A DNA stretch of 64,000 nucleotides from Novosphingobium sp. MD-1 (GCF_001014975.1 NZ_BBXA01000034.1:124001-188000); one strand, 5' to 3'; counted from the stretch's first letter, positions 46,368-55,123 are shown. A program made the numbers and translations. The notes: a model not told the origin generated them from the letters alone.

Positions 46368-46745
46368 TTAACCGGTGGCTCGCGCGCGGCGGACCGCCGC
46401 CACGATCCCCAGCACCACAAGGATCGCCAGCGTATCGGCGATCCAGTCGCGGATGTCGCAATCGCGGTGCAGCTCCGGGATCGACTGCGCCAGTTCGATC
46501 AGCGCGCCCAGGAACGACAGCCGTTCGGCAATGCGCCGCTTCGGGAACGCCGGCCAGCCCAGCGCGGCCAGCAGGGTCAGCACCGAAAAGGCCAGCATGT
46601 GTTCGAACTTGTCGCCCAGCCGGTCTACCGGCAGCTGCGGCGGATGCGGCAGCACAGCCATGACCACCGCGAAGGCACAGCAGAACCAAAAAGATGCGCG
46701 CAGGACGGGCGGCGGAAACAGACCGGATCGGCGACGATGCATCAT
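46368..46745 (-). CDS. VanZ-like small membrane protein
   Basis: This 125-residue protein has about four membrane helices and the phrases LPVDRLGDKFEHMLAFSVLT and CDIRDWIADTLAILVVLG. These fit the VanZ-like family, with conserved acidic residues in DKxxH and D.xxD positions. The name comes from a teicoplanin resistance accessory gene, but most family members have no known role and no resistance function is implied. It is divergent from the Kef-type transporter. Confidence 0.8.
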   Translation of the reverse strand: MMHRRRSGLFPPPVLRASFWFCCAFAVVMAVLPHPPQLPVDRLGDKFEHMLAFSVLTLLAALGWPAFPKRRIAERLSFLGALIELAQSIPELHRDCDIRDWIADTLAILVVLGIVAAVRRARATG

Positions 46746-46892
46746 GCAGCCGCGTTAGCCTGACGGCAGCCGGCGAGGCAAGCAAGCGCGCGGCCATGAT
46801 TGAGCGAAAGGCGGCAGGACGAAAGCGAACGCGGTGGGTTGCGGCCCGCGCGCGGCTGGCTACAGAAGGGGCATGCTGAAGGTCCGAACCCG

Positions 46893-48650
46893 ATGAACGG
46901 CGGCGCGCCGCATTCCATGATGCACGACGGCTTCCTGTTGCTCGGCTTCGCGCTGGGCTTCGTGCTGCTGTTCCGGCGCCTGCGGCTGGGCGCCACGCTG
47001 GGCTACCTTGTTGCCGGCGCGGTGGTGGGGCCGCAAGTGCTGGGGCTGGTCGGCGATGCCGAACAGAAGCTGGGCATCGCCGAACTGGGCATCACGCTGC
47101 TGCTGTTCCTGGTCGGGCTGGAACTGAACCCTTCGCGCCTGTGGAAGATGAAGCGTGACATCCTGGGGCTGGGCCTGCTGCAGGTGACCGCCTGCGGCAT
47201 GGCCATCGCCGCGATGATCGCGCTGGGCACGGAGTTTTCGTCCGCCGCCGCGCTGGCGCTGGGCCTGCCGCTGGCGCTTTCCTCCACCGCGCAGGTGCTG
47301 CCGATGCTGCAATCGTCGGGCCGGTTGCGCACGCCGTTTGGCGAACGGGCCTTTGCCATCCTGCTGTTCCAGGACCTGTCGATCATTCCGATGATCACGA
47401 TCATCGCCGCGATGAGCCGCAACCCTGCCGACGTGGGTGGCCCGCCGGGATGGCTGCTGTCGCTGTACACCATCGGCGCGATCGTCGGCCTTGTCGCCGC
47501 CGGACGCTTCCTGATCCGCCCGCTGTTCCGCCTGATCGGCAAGCTGGGCGAGCGCGAGATGTTCGTGGTGGCGGCGCTGTTCACGGTGATCGCGGCGGCC
47601 GCGATCATGGAAGCGCTGGGCCTGTCCACCGCACTGGGCGCCTTCATCGCCGGGGTGATGCTGGCGGATTCGCCCTATCGCCACGAACTGGAAGCCGATG
47701 TCGAACCATTTCGTTCGATCCTGCTGGGCCTGTTCTTCCTGGCAGTGGGCATGATGCTCGATCTCAATGCCATCGCGCAGCGGCCGCTGTTCGTGCTGGG
47801 CATGGCGACGGCGCTGGTGGTGGCGAAGGCGGCGGTGATCTTCCTGATCGGCCTGGCCTTCCGCATGACCTGGCGCGGCGCGATGGCGCTGGGTCTGCTG
47901 CTGAGCCAGGGCGGCGAATTCGGCTTCGTGCTGTTCACGCAGGCGCAGAACGCGCTGCTCGTGGCGCCGGAAGCCGCCAGCCTGTTCGGCGCGATCGTCA
48001 CCGTATCGATGGCGAGCACGCCGTTCCTGATGATGGCCACCCGCCGCTTTCGCGACGAGCCAGCGGCCGATCAGGGCGAGCGCGAAGGACCGAGCGCCGA
48101 CGGCGCGAGCGCAATCGTCGTGGGCTATGGCCGCTTCGGTCAGACGGTGGCGCAGATGCTGAACGCCAGCGACATCGAAGTGACGCTGATCGACACCGAC
48201 ATCGAGATGATCGACGTGGCGGCGAGCTTCGGCGCAAAGGTCTATTTCGGCGACGGCTGCCGGCTGGACGTGTTGCGCCAGGCCGGCGCGGCCGAGGCCG
48301 AACTGATCCTGTTCTGCACCGATGGCGACCAGCTGGACGCCGAGATGATCGAGGCGGTGCACGAGGCGTTTCCGCAGGCCTTGATCTATGTGCGAGCCTA
48401 TGACCGCCGCGCGGTGATCCGCCTGAAGCGCACGCCCGTCAGCGGGATCGTGCGCGAGGTGATGGAATCGGCCGTCAAGATGGCGCGGCTGGCGCTGGAG
48501 GATGCGGGCGTCAACCTGGAAGCGATCAACCGGGCCGAAGACATCTATCGCAACAACGATCGCGAACGGCTGAAAATCCAGATCGAGGCTGGCGACATCC
48601 GCGCCGCGCGCGATCGCATCATCACCGCGCCGACGCCGCAGGAGACGTGA
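46893..48650 (+). CDS. Kef-type K+/H+ antiporter (CPA2) with TrkA-N domain
   Basis: This 585-residue inner-membrane antiporter probably exchanges K+ for H+ during detoxification or pH stress. About twelve helices carry the CPA2 core with LLLFLVGLELNPSRLW and ALGAFIAGVMLADSPYRHELE. A cytoplasmic RCK/TrkA-N domain follows from about residue 408 with the NAD motif VVGYGRFGQTVAQML and IDTD at the strand-2 end. The ATG at 46893 has GAAGG about 9 bases upstream. ATG 46917 is a possible alternative. Confidence 0.9.
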   Translation: MNGGAPHSMMHDGFLLLGFALGFVLLFRRLRLGATLGYLVAGAVVGPQVLGLVGDAEQKLGIAELGITLLLFLVGLELNPSRLWKMKRDILGLGLLQVTACGMAIAAMIALGTEFSSAAALALGLPLALSSTAQVLPMLQSSGRLRTPFGERAFAILLFQDLSIIPMITIIAAMSRNPADVGGPPGWLLSLYTIGAIVGLVAAGRFLIRPLFRLIGKLGEREMFVVAALFTVIAAAAIMEALGLSTALGAFIAGVMLADSPYRHELEADVEPFRSILLGLFFLAVGMMLDLNAIAQRPLFVLGMATALVVAKAAVIFLIGLAFRMTWRGAMALGLLLSQGGEFGFVLFTQAQNALLVAPEAASLFGAIVTVSMASTPFLMMATRRFRDEPAADQGEREGPSADGASAIVVGYGRFGQTVAQMLNASDIEVTLIDTDIEMIDVAASFGAKVYFGDGCRLDVLRQAGAAEAELILFCTDGDQLDAEMIEAVHEAFPQALIYVRAYDRRAVIRLKRTPVSGIVREVMESAVKMARLALEDAGVNLEAINRAEDIYRNNDRERLKIQIEAGDIRAARDRIITAPTPQET

Positions 48651-48672
48651 GGGGCGCGTAAGGTATCAATTA

Positions 48673-48766
48673 CCCACCCCCGGCCCCTCCCGCACGCGGG
48701 AGGGGAGAAGTGTCGAAAGCCCCTCCTTTGACTCCCCTCCCGCCTGCGGGAGGGGTTGGGGGTGGG
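48673..48766. repeat. Palindromic repeat family 1, copy D
   Basis: Two CCCCTCCCGC-type hairpins, at about 48685-48705 and 48734-48754, face outwards between CCCACCCCC and GGGGGTGGG ends. The CGAGACTTGCGCC core of copies A-C is missing and replaced by an unrelated 28-base spacer. It lies between the convergent Kef-type and acyl-CoA dehydrogenase genes. Confidence 0.85.
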
Positions 48767-48781
48767 CTTGCGCAGACGCCT

Positions 48782-49966
48782 TCAGAACGCGGCGATGCCC
48801 GTGATCGCGCGGCCCAGGATCAGCGCGTGAACGTCGTGCGTACCTTCGTAGGTGTTCACGGTTTCGAGGTTCACCATGTGGCGGATCACCTGGTATTCGC
48901 CGGAGATGCCGTTGCCGCCGTGCATGTCGCGCGCGGTCCGCGCGATGTCGAGCGCCTTGCCCACGTTGTTGCGCTTGACGATCGAGATCATTTCCGGCGC
49001 GAAGGCGCCCTCGTCCATCAGGCGGCCGACGCGCAGCGAGGCCTGAAAGCCCAGGCTGATCTCGGTCAGCATGTCGGCCAGCTTCTTCTGGTACAGCTGC
49101 GTCGCGGCGAGCGGGCGGCCGAACTGCTTGCGATCGAGGCCATACTGGCGCGCGGCGTGGTAGCAGAACTCGGCGGCGCCCAGCGCGCCCCACGAAATGC
49201 CGTAGCGCGCGCGGTTGAGGCAGCCGAACGGCCCCTTCAGCCCTTCGACGTTGGGCAGCAGCGCGTCTTCGGGCACGAACACATCGTCCATCATCACCAT
49301 GCCGGTGATCGAGGCGCGCAGCGAGATCTTGTTGTCGATCTTGGGCGCGGACAGGCCCTTCATGCCCTTTTCGAGGATGAAGCCGCGGATCGCGCCGCCA
49401 TGCGCTTCGGACTTGGCCCAGATCACGAAGACATCGGCGATGGGCGCGTTGGAAATCCAGGTTTTTGAACCGGAGAGGCGATAACCACCATCAACCTTCA
49501 CCGCATGGGTACGCATTCCACCCGGATCAGAGCCGGCATCGGGTTCGGTCAGGCCGAAGCAGCCGATAAATTCGCCAGTGGCGAGCTTGGGCAGGTACTT
49601 CATCCGCTGATCTTCCGACCCGTATTCGTAGATCGGGAACATCACCAGGCTGGACTGCACGCTCATCATCGAGCGGTAGCCCGAATCGACGCGCTCCACC
49701 TCGCGCGCGACGAGGCCGTAGGAGACGTAGGACGCGCCGGCGCAGCCATACTTTTCAGGCAACGTGATACCGAGCAGGCCCTGTTCGCCCATTTCGCGGA
49801 AGATCGCGGGATCGGTGTGTTCCTGCGCGAAGGCATCGATCACGCGCGGCTGCAGGCGATCCTGCGCGAAGCTGCGGGCGGAGCCGGCGATAAGCCGCTC
49901 ATCCTCGGTCAGCTGCGCATCGAGCGCGAAGGCGTCTTCCCAATCGAACCGAACCATTCCTGCCAT
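48782..49966 (-). CDS. gcdH: Glutaryl-CoA dehydrogenase-type acyl-CoA dehydrogenase
   Basis: This FAD enzyme probably oxidises and decarboxylates glutaryl-CoA to crotonyl-CoA in lysine/tryptophan breakdown. The 394-residue protein shows GCFGLTEPDAGSDPGGM (FAD-binding), WISNAPIADVFVIWAK, and the catalytic base Glu374 in NTYEGTHDVHALILGR, phrasing typical of GcdH rather than short-chain enzymes. The ATG at 49964-49966 has a near-perfect AGGAGG ribosome site. The longer upstream frame runs into the divergent regulator and is rejected. Confidence 0.9.
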   Translation of the reverse strand: MAGMVRFDWEDAFALDAQLTEDERLIAGSARSFAQDRLQPRVIDAFAQEHTDPAIFREMGEQGLLGITLPEKYGCAGASYVSYGLVAREVERVDSGYRSMMSVQSSLVMFPIYEYGSEDQRMKYLPKLATGEFIGCFGLTEPDAGSDPGGMRTHAVKVDGGYRLSGSKTWISNAPIADVFVIWAKSEAHGGAIRGFILEKGMKGLSAPKIDNKISLRASITGMVMMDDVFVPEDALLPNVEGLKGPFGCLNRARYGISWGALGAAEFCYHAARQYGLDRKQFGRPLAATQLYQKKLADMLTEISLGFQASLRVGRLMDEGAFAPEMISIVKRNNVGKALDIARTARDMHGGNGISGEYQVIRHMVNLETVNTYEGTHDVHALILGRAITGIAAF

Positions 49967-50054
49967 GTGGCGTCCTCCTTGCGCGTGATCCTGCAACCTG
50001 CCATCGATCGCATCAAGAACCGAATTTGCCATGTTCAATCGCGATGCGGAATGA

Positions 50055-50942
50055 ATGATGCTCGACGGCGACCAGTTGGAGGTGTTCCTGGCCATTGCCG
50101 AAACCCGCCACTTCGTGCGCGCGGCCGACCGGCTGGGCATCGCGCAATCGGTGGTCAGCAAGCGCCTGCAGCGGCTGGAAGACCGGCTGGGCGCCCGGCT
50201 GGTCACGCGGGGCAGCCGCAAGGACGTGGCGCTGACGCGCGCCGGCCAGCTCTTTCTGGACGAGGCGCGCGCGGCGCTGGCCTCGCTGCGGCAGGCCGAA
50301 CGGATCGGGCGCAACATCGCGCGCGGCGCCGCCGGGCCGCTGCGCATCGGCTATGTGTTCTCCGCGGCGATGAGCGGGACGCTGGCGCGCGTGCTGCGGG
50401 CGCTGCGCGATGCCCTGCCCGATCTGGACGTGCGCCTTTCGCTGATGGAAACGCCGGTGCAGTTCGACCGCATCGTTTCGGGCGAGATCGACATCGGGCT
50501 GACCCGCCCCAGGCCGTCCTACCCGCCGGCCATCACCGCGCGCACCGTCCACCGCGAACAGCTGGTGCTGGCATTGGCCGACGACCATCCGCTGACCCGC
50601 CACGTCGCCGTCCGGCTGGCGGACCTGGCCGGCGAGCCGTTCATCATGCCGCAGTTCCACGAGGAAGTGGGCCTTGCCGAAGCGGTGCGCGATCTCGCGC
50701 GCGCCGGCGGCTTCGCCATGCCCGCGCTTCACCGCACCGACGATTTCATCTCCGCCGCCGTGCTCGCCGCCGCCGGGCGCGGCGTGGTCCTCGCCCCCGC
50801 CTCGCTCCAGCACCTCGCGCTCGACGGCCTCACCTTCCGCCCGCTGGCCGATCATGCGGCCACCGTCGAACTGGCGCTGCTCTGCCGCGACGACACCCCC
50901 GCGGCCGCGCGCGGCGTGATCGAGAAGGCGCTGGCGTTGTAG
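50055..50942 (+). CDS. LysR-family transcriptional regulator
   Basis: This 295-residue regulator has an N-terminal winged helix-turn-helix (about 7-66: FLAIAETRHFVRAADRLGIAQSVVSKRLQRLE) and a C-terminal periplasmic-binding-like effector domain starting near LRIGYVFSAA. It is divergent from gcdH with 88 bases between start codons, the usual arrangement for a LysR protein that controls its neighbour. A glutarate-pathway effector is only an inference. Two adjacent ATGs (50055, 50058) are possible starts. Confidence 0.92.
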   Translation: MMLDGDQLEVFLAIAETRHFVRAADRLGIAQSVVSKRLQRLEDRLGARLVTRGSRKDVALTRAGQLFLDEARAALASLRQAERIGRNIARGAAGPLRIGYVFSAAMSGTLARVLRALRDALPDLDVRLSLMETPVQFDRIVSGEIDIGLTRPRPSYPPAITARTVHREQLVLALADDHPLTRHVAVRLADLAGEPFIMPQFHEEVGLAEAVRDLARAGGFAMPALHRTDDFISAAVLAAAGRGVVLAPASLQHLALDGLTFRPLADHAATVELALLCRDDTPAAARGVIEKALAL

Positions 50943-51114
50943 GGACGGCAATTATCTGGAAATTCCGCCGAGATACCGGCCGTTCAGGACACGACGCGGT
51001 TGCGGACCTGCGATTGGCTGCAAAGAAGTTGAGGCGCCCTTATCTAACACACCCACCTTGCTTGCCCCCTCATCAATGCGGATAATTCAACTTTGGCACG
51101 GGGGTCGATTCTTA

Positions 51115-51735
51115 ATGAACGAGCAAAAACCAGAAGGAGCCGAACAACCACCGCCTCCAACTGAGGAACAGGTGCGGCTCATTATCGCGCAGACCCTTGA
51201 ACAAGTCTTTCTTCGAGCGCAGGCCGATACTCAATTGCTTATGGACCTGAGCGCGAAAGTTGCCGGCGTTGAAGCGCATACCCACGCTACCGTTGCTGCG
51301 GTCGACGCGAATGAAAACGAAGTCAGAGAACAGCGCGCCATCGACGCCCAAAAGGAGATCATTTCGCATCTTTTCGATAAAAGTTACAACTATGTCACGG
51401 TAGTCGTGGCGGGCGCGTTTGCTGCGTACTTCACCACGTTAGGCACGGTTTCTGCAAGGTTGAACGACATCCAACTACGATGGTCGGCACTGTTGATGAC
51501 CATCAGTTTGACCATCTTCGTGTTTTGGGAAGTCTTCAATATGGCTTTCATCGGCTATCATAATCTCAAAGGAGACTACGGCTTAATGACTAAAACGCCC
51601 AGATGGACGCAAGTCATCTGGGCAGTCGTGCTATTTGTTACGATTAGCACGGCGGTACCCGCAATTGGGCTGTCGATCTACGCCTACCTGAATGGCCTAG
51701 GTGCATTTGACGTCGTGGCAAATTTGTGGCCGTGA
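51115..51735 (+). CDS. Orphan membrane protein with cytoplasmic helical head
   Basis: This 206-residue protein is not recognised. It has a Pro/Glu-rich start, a predicted helical segment (about 20-90), then three or four hydrophobic helices: about 100-120 (VTVVVAGAFAAYFTTLGTVS), 127-147, and 172-195. Its base and codon use differ clearly from neighbours, with many A/T-ending codons (ATT, GAA, CAA, TTA) in otherwise GC-rich DNA, which points to recent transfer. There is no good ribosome site. An earlier in-frame start at 51058 is less likely. Confidence 0.7.
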   Translation: MNEQKPEGAEQPPPPTEEQVRLIIAQTLEQVFLRAQADTQLLMDLSAKVAGVEAHTHATVAAVDANENEVREQRAIDAQKEIISHLFDKSYNYVTVVVAGAFAAYFTTLGTVSARLNDIQLRWSALLMTISLTIFVFWEVFNMAFIGYHNLKGDYGLMTKTPRWTQVIWAVVLFVTISTAVPAIGLSIYAYLNGLGAFDVVANLWP

Positions 51736-51854
51736 GTTACCACTCATCTTTCAAATGCGCGCGCAAATTGGATGACGGCTTTCACCCACGATTCCTGCCG
51801 GAGCGACTATTTCGCACGCAACGCAAAAGCGGACTTTGGCATACGAAATCCCGC

Positions 51855-51952
51855 TCGTCCTGAGCCTGTCGAAGGACGCGCGCGGTGCTGGCGTTGCGCT
51901 CTGCTGCTTCTCGATCAACTGTATCGCGCGTCCTTCGACAAGCTCAGGACGA
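51855..51952. repeat. Palindromic repeat family 3 (TCGTCCTGAGC type)
   Basis: Arms at 51855-51882 and 51925-51952 are reverse complements at 27 of 28 positions, with a 42-base loop. The arms contain CTGTCGAAGGACG and CGTCCTTCGACAAG. It lies downstream of the orphan membrane protein and of the converging TetR gene, in a 268-base gap that holds no gene. Confidence 0.85.
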
Positions 51953-52003
51953 ACGGGTGTGGGGGATTTTGGGGCGGTCGGCTAACCGCGTCCTTGCTGC
52001 CAC

Positions 52004-52708
52004 TCAACCGGCTGTCGGAGGCACGCCCCCCTCGCCCAGGGCCAGCGCCTCTTCCGCCGTTACCGTTTTCAGCAGCGCGATGAACGATTTGAGCGCGATG
52101 CCTTCCAGCTTGGCCATGTGCGGCTCGAACGGCTTGTCGTAGCCAGCGAACACGGTCATCCCCTCCATCGAGGCGGAGATGAACAGCGCGAGCATCTCGC
52201 AGGCCTCGCACGGCAGATCGGGGCGCATTTCGCGGATGATCTCGATCGCCGGCGCGCGGGCGCGGACATAGAGTTCGTGGACGCGGTCGAACACGAATTC
52301 GTCGTGGTTGGACAGCGCCCATAGCTCCGGGAACAAGCGTGTGGTCTTCTTGCTGCGGATGTCTTCCAGCACCAGCAGGCACAGGCGGCGCAACCGCTCC
52401 TCCGGCGGCGCGCCGGGCATCCGCACGATGGTGTCGAATTCCTGCTCGTAGCTGCGGATCACGGCGTCGAGCAGTTCGCGCACCAGATCCTCGCGGCTGC
52501 GGAAATGATAGGTCAGGTTGCCGAACTTCATGTCGCAGGCGGCGGCGACTCGCCGCATCGACATCGCGCGGTAGCCTTCCTCGATCAGGATGTGCAGCGC
52601 GGTGCGCAGGATCAGTTCGCGCGTCTCGTGGCCCTTGGCATAGCCGCCCTCGCGTTCCGGAAATACCAGGTCGGTGACGAACGATGGCGCGCCATCATAC
52701 TGATTCAT
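52004..52708 (-). CDS. TetR-family transcriptional regulator
   Basis: This 234-residue regulator has a TetR helix-turn-helix at about 30-75 (ILRTALHILIEEGYRAMSMRRVAAACDMKFGNLTYHFRSREDLV) and a mostly helical ligand domain. The ATG at 52706-52708 is chosen. The GTG eight codons earlier is possible. It is divergent from the amine dehydrogenase operon, and repeated GTCACNNGACA motifs lie between them, so it is the likely repressor of that operon. The effector is unknown. Confidence 0.9.
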   Translation of the reverse strand: MNQYDGAPSFVTDLVFPEREGGYAKGHETRELILRTALHILIEEGYRAMSMRRVAAACDMKFGNLTYHFRSREDLVRELLDAVIRSYEQEFDTIVRMPGAPPEERLRRLCLLVLEDIRSKKTTRLFPELWALSNHDEFVFDRVHELYVRARAPAIEIIREMRPDLPCEACEMLALFISASMEGMTVFAGYDKPFEPHMAKLEGIALKSFIALLKTVTAEEALALGEGGVPPTAG

Positions 52709-52858
52709 AATAAATTTCAGCTCCGCTTTCACCCTTGATAACTTCTCTCAAAAAATATGTCACGCGACAAAATTAGGTCACTTGACAGAATTACGCCTAT
52801 TTCGTCATTCTCCCGGCAACAAAGGCGCAACAATTCGCCGAGACTCTGGGAGTACCGC
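52709..52858. promoter_or_regulatory. tetR-aau divergent promoter with duplicated operator motif
   Basis: This AT-rich 150-base region has two copies of GTCACNNGACA, at 52759-52769 and 52777-52787, spaced 18 bases centre to centre. The first lies within the palindrome TGTC-ACGC-GACA. The second overlaps TTGACA (52782-52787), a consensus -35 box oriented towards the dehydrogenase operon. The matching -10 box is not clear. Binding of a repressor to the second copy would block RNA polymerase. Confidence 0.6.
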
Positions 52859-54028
52859 ATGAGGTTTCTTGCTCTGGCGCTTGCCCTCTCCGTTTCGGCG
52901 AGCGCGGTTTCCGCCGCACCCGCCGCCTATCCCACGCCGCTGCCCGAAGAGCCGATCCCCACGGTCAAGGCGCTGCCGAAGGCGTGGCCGAAAAGCTGGG
53001 TCGTCATCCACGATTTCTACTTCGCCTCGATCCTCGACGGGCGGCTTGCGGTGGTGGACACGACATCGGCCAACCAGCCGCTGAAAGGGCTCGTCCGCGC
53101 GGCGCAGTTCGCCAATTCGCTGGTCTCGCGCCAGCGCGGCGAGATCTACACGGCCGAAACCTTCTTCTCGCGCCTGACGCGGGGCGAGCGCACCGACGCG
53201 ATCACCATCTGGGACATGGAAACGCTCCAGCCCAAGGGCGAAATCGTGCTGCCCGGCGGCAAGCGCCAGCAATCGGTGACCTATCCGCACCTGTTCCAGT
53301 TCACCAACGGCGAACACTGGGCACTGGTGGCGAACTTCACGCCCGCGCAATCGGTGACAGTGGTTGATCTCGACGCGCGCAAGATCCTGAGCGAGATCGA
53401 CCTGCCCGGCTGCGCGCAGATCTATCCCACCGGAGAACGCGGTTTCAGCAGCTTCTGCGCCGATGGTTCGATGTTCAGCGTGACGCTGGACGACAAGGGC
53501 CAGGTCGCCTCGTCCAAGACCATCGCCAAGGTGCAGGACATCGACAAGCAGCCGCTGTTCAGCACGCCCGCGATGATGGGCAAGACGGGCTGGTTCGTCA
53601 GCTACTACGGGCAGGTCCAGGGCTTCGATTTCTCCGGCCCGGTTCCCCGCCCCCTGCCCGGTGCGTTCAACGTGGGCACGGCCGAAGGCGGTGCGCCCGA
53701 ATGGCGGCCGGGCGGCTGGCAAGTGATCGCGGCGGACGCCAAAGGTCTTCTTTACGTGCTGATGAGCCCCAACGGTCGCGAGGGCAGCCACAAGGATGGC
53801 GGCACCGAAGTATGGGTGATCGACCCGGCGAAGAAGGCGCGAGTTGCCCGCTTCCCACTGCGGTCGGTGGGCGTGGCCGTGGGCGTGACGCCCGAGGACA
53901 CCCCGCACCTGATCGTGGCGCGCGCCGATGGCGTGATCGACGTGCACGACGCCGCGACCGGGGCCTTCGTCCGTTCGCTGGGCGCGACGGTTGCCGCCAA
54001 CCCGATCCTCATCACGCCGGTGCCCTGA
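52859..54028 (+). CDS. aauB: Quinoprotein amine dehydrogenase large subunit (MauB/AauB family)
   Basis: This is the alpha subunit of the periplasmic tryptophan tryptophylquinone amine dehydrogenase, which oxidises primary amines to aldehydes and ammonia. The 389-residue protein has a Sec signal peptide (about 1-19) and a seven-bladed propeller; WVVIHDFYFASILDGRLAVVD near the start and HLIVARADGVIDVHDAATG near the end are characteristic. ATG 52859 is preceded by GGGAG. The gene heads the B-E-D-A order seen in mau/aau clusters. Aromatic amines rather than methylamine are favoured from the small subunit. Confidence 0.9.
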   Translation: MRFLALALALSVSASAVSAAPAAYPTPLPEEPIPTVKALPKAWPKSWVVIHDFYFASILDGRLAVVDTTSANQPLKGLVRAAQFANSLVSRQRGEIYTAETFFSRLTRGERTDAITIWDMETLQPKGEIVLPGGKRQQSVTYPHLFQFTNGEHWALVANFTPAQSVTVVDLDARKILSEIDLPGCAQIYPTGERGFSSFCADGSMFSVTLDDKGQVASSKTIAKVQDIDKQPLFSTPAMMGKTGWFVSYYGQVQGFDFSGPVPRPLPGAFNVGTAEGGAPEWRPGGWQVIAADAKGLLYVLMSPNGREGSHKDGGTEVWVIDPAKKARVARFPLRSVGVAVGVTPEDTPHLIVARADGVIDVHDAATGAFVRSLGATVAANPILITPVP

Positions 54029-54029
54029 G

Positions 54030-54530
54030 ATGGCGCCCGCAACCGGCTCGATCACCCTGTTCCTTGCGCTGCTGCTGGCCGGATCGGCGCTGCACAAGGG
54101 GCTGGCCCATGAACGGCTCGCCATCGCCGCCGCGCGGCTGGCAGGCACGCGCCCGAGTTCCGGCCCGCTGCTCCTGCTGACGGCGGGCAGCGTGGAAGCG
54201 GTGGCGGCGGCCTGCCTGCTGATCGCTCCCCTGCAAAGGACCGGCGCGCTGATCGCCGCCGCGCTGTGGCTGGGCTATGCTATCGCCCTGTTCCGCCGCC
54301 GGGGCGAAGTGCTCGATTGCGGCTGCGACCTGGTCGCCCGCGAAAAGCCGGTGACCCTGGCGCAAACCGCCCGCCCGGCGCTGCTCGCACTGGCAGCCGG
54401 CCTCGTTTCCACCCTCCCGGCGGCGGCGTTCGGCATCGAAACGCCCTTCGCCGCCGCCGGACTTTGTGCGCTCTACCTCGGAGTTTCCGAGCTGCTCGCC
54501 ATTCCCCAACCCGCGTGGAGGAAGCCGTGA
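54030..54530 (+). CDS. aauE: MauE/AauE-like membrane protein for dehydrogenase maturation
   Basis: MauE-type proteins are needed with MauD to fold and disulfide-bond the small subunit in the periplasm. The 166-residue protein has four hydrophobic segments in the DoxX/MauE pattern and a conserved CGC pair (Cys97, Cys99) in EVLDCGCDLV, like the redox cysteines of this family. The start lies 1 base after the large-subunit stop and the stop overlaps the next ATG (TGATG). Confidence 0.88.
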   Translation: MAPATGSITLFLALLLAGSALHKGLAHERLAIAAARLAGTRPSSGPLLLLTAGSVEAVAAACLLIAPLQRTGALIAAALWLGYAIALFRRRGEVLDCGCDLVAREKPVTLAQTARPALLALAAGLVSTLPAAAFGIETPFAAAGLCALYLGVSELLAIPQPAWRKP

Positions 54531-55120
54531 TGCTGACATCCCAGATCCTGCTGTGGACCGCCGTGATCGTTCAGGCGCTGCTGATCGCAGCCCTTGCCCG
54601 CCAGGTCGGCATTCTCCACGAACGCATCGCGCCGGCCGGCGCACTGACCCTGCACCAGAAGGTGGAGGTCGGTGAAACCGCCTCGCCCATGACGGTGACC
54701 ACCATCGACGGCGCGCCGATCGAGATCGGCGGCAAGCGCGAAGGCCGCAGCCAGTTGCTGTTCTTCGCCTCGCCCGATTGCCCGGTGTGCAAGTCCCTGC
54801 TGCCGGTGGTGCGCTCCGCCGCGCGCGCCGAGGCCGACTGGATCGACATCGTGATCGCGGGCGACGGCACCAAGGGGCAATACCGCCAGCTTGCCAAGGA
54901 CCACGGCCTCGACGGCATTCCGCTGGTCCTGTCCGAAGCGCTCGGCCGCGCCTTCGGCGTATCGAAGCTGCCCTATGCGGTGCTGCTCGACGAAGCCGGC
55001 AAAGTCGCCTCGCTCGGCCTCGTCAACAGCCGGGAGCACCTCGAAAGTCTGTTCGAAGCCAAGGAACGCGGCGTGGCGTCGATCCAGGACTATCTCGCCC
55101 GCCGCAACAGGGAGGCCTGA
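54530..55120 (+). CDS. aauD: MauD/AauD-like thioredoxin-fold protein
   Basis: MauD-type proteins are membrane-anchored disulfide oxidoreductases that help form the six or more disulfides of the small subunit. The 196-residue protein has an N-terminal membrane helix (about 5-24) and a thioredoxin fold with the active site CPVC (Cys84-Cys87) in FFASPDCPVCKSL. The cis-proline equivalent lies in VSKLPYAVLLD. It is translationally coupled to the MauE-like gene and sits 3 bases before the small subunit. Confidence 0.92.
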   Translation: MLTSQILLWTAVIVQALLIAALARQVGILHERIAPAGALTLHQKVEVGETASPMTVTTIDGAPIEIGGKREGRSQLLFFASPDCPVCKSLLPVVRSAARAEADWIDIVIAGDGTKGQYRQLAKDHGLDGIPLVLSEALGRAFGVSKLPYAVLLDEAGKVASLGLVNSREHLESLFEAKERGVASIQDYLARRNREA

Positions 55121-55123
55121 GCC

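Noticed and set aside
46368..46745. Glycopeptide resistance role for the VanZ-like gene
   Set aside because: VanZ-like membrane proteins are widespread without resistance; no vanHAX-type genes are nearby.
35950..48766. Possible CRISPR-like repeats in the CCCCTCCCGC elements
   Set aside because: Copies are isolated or paired hairpins without regular spacers, and no cas gene is present.
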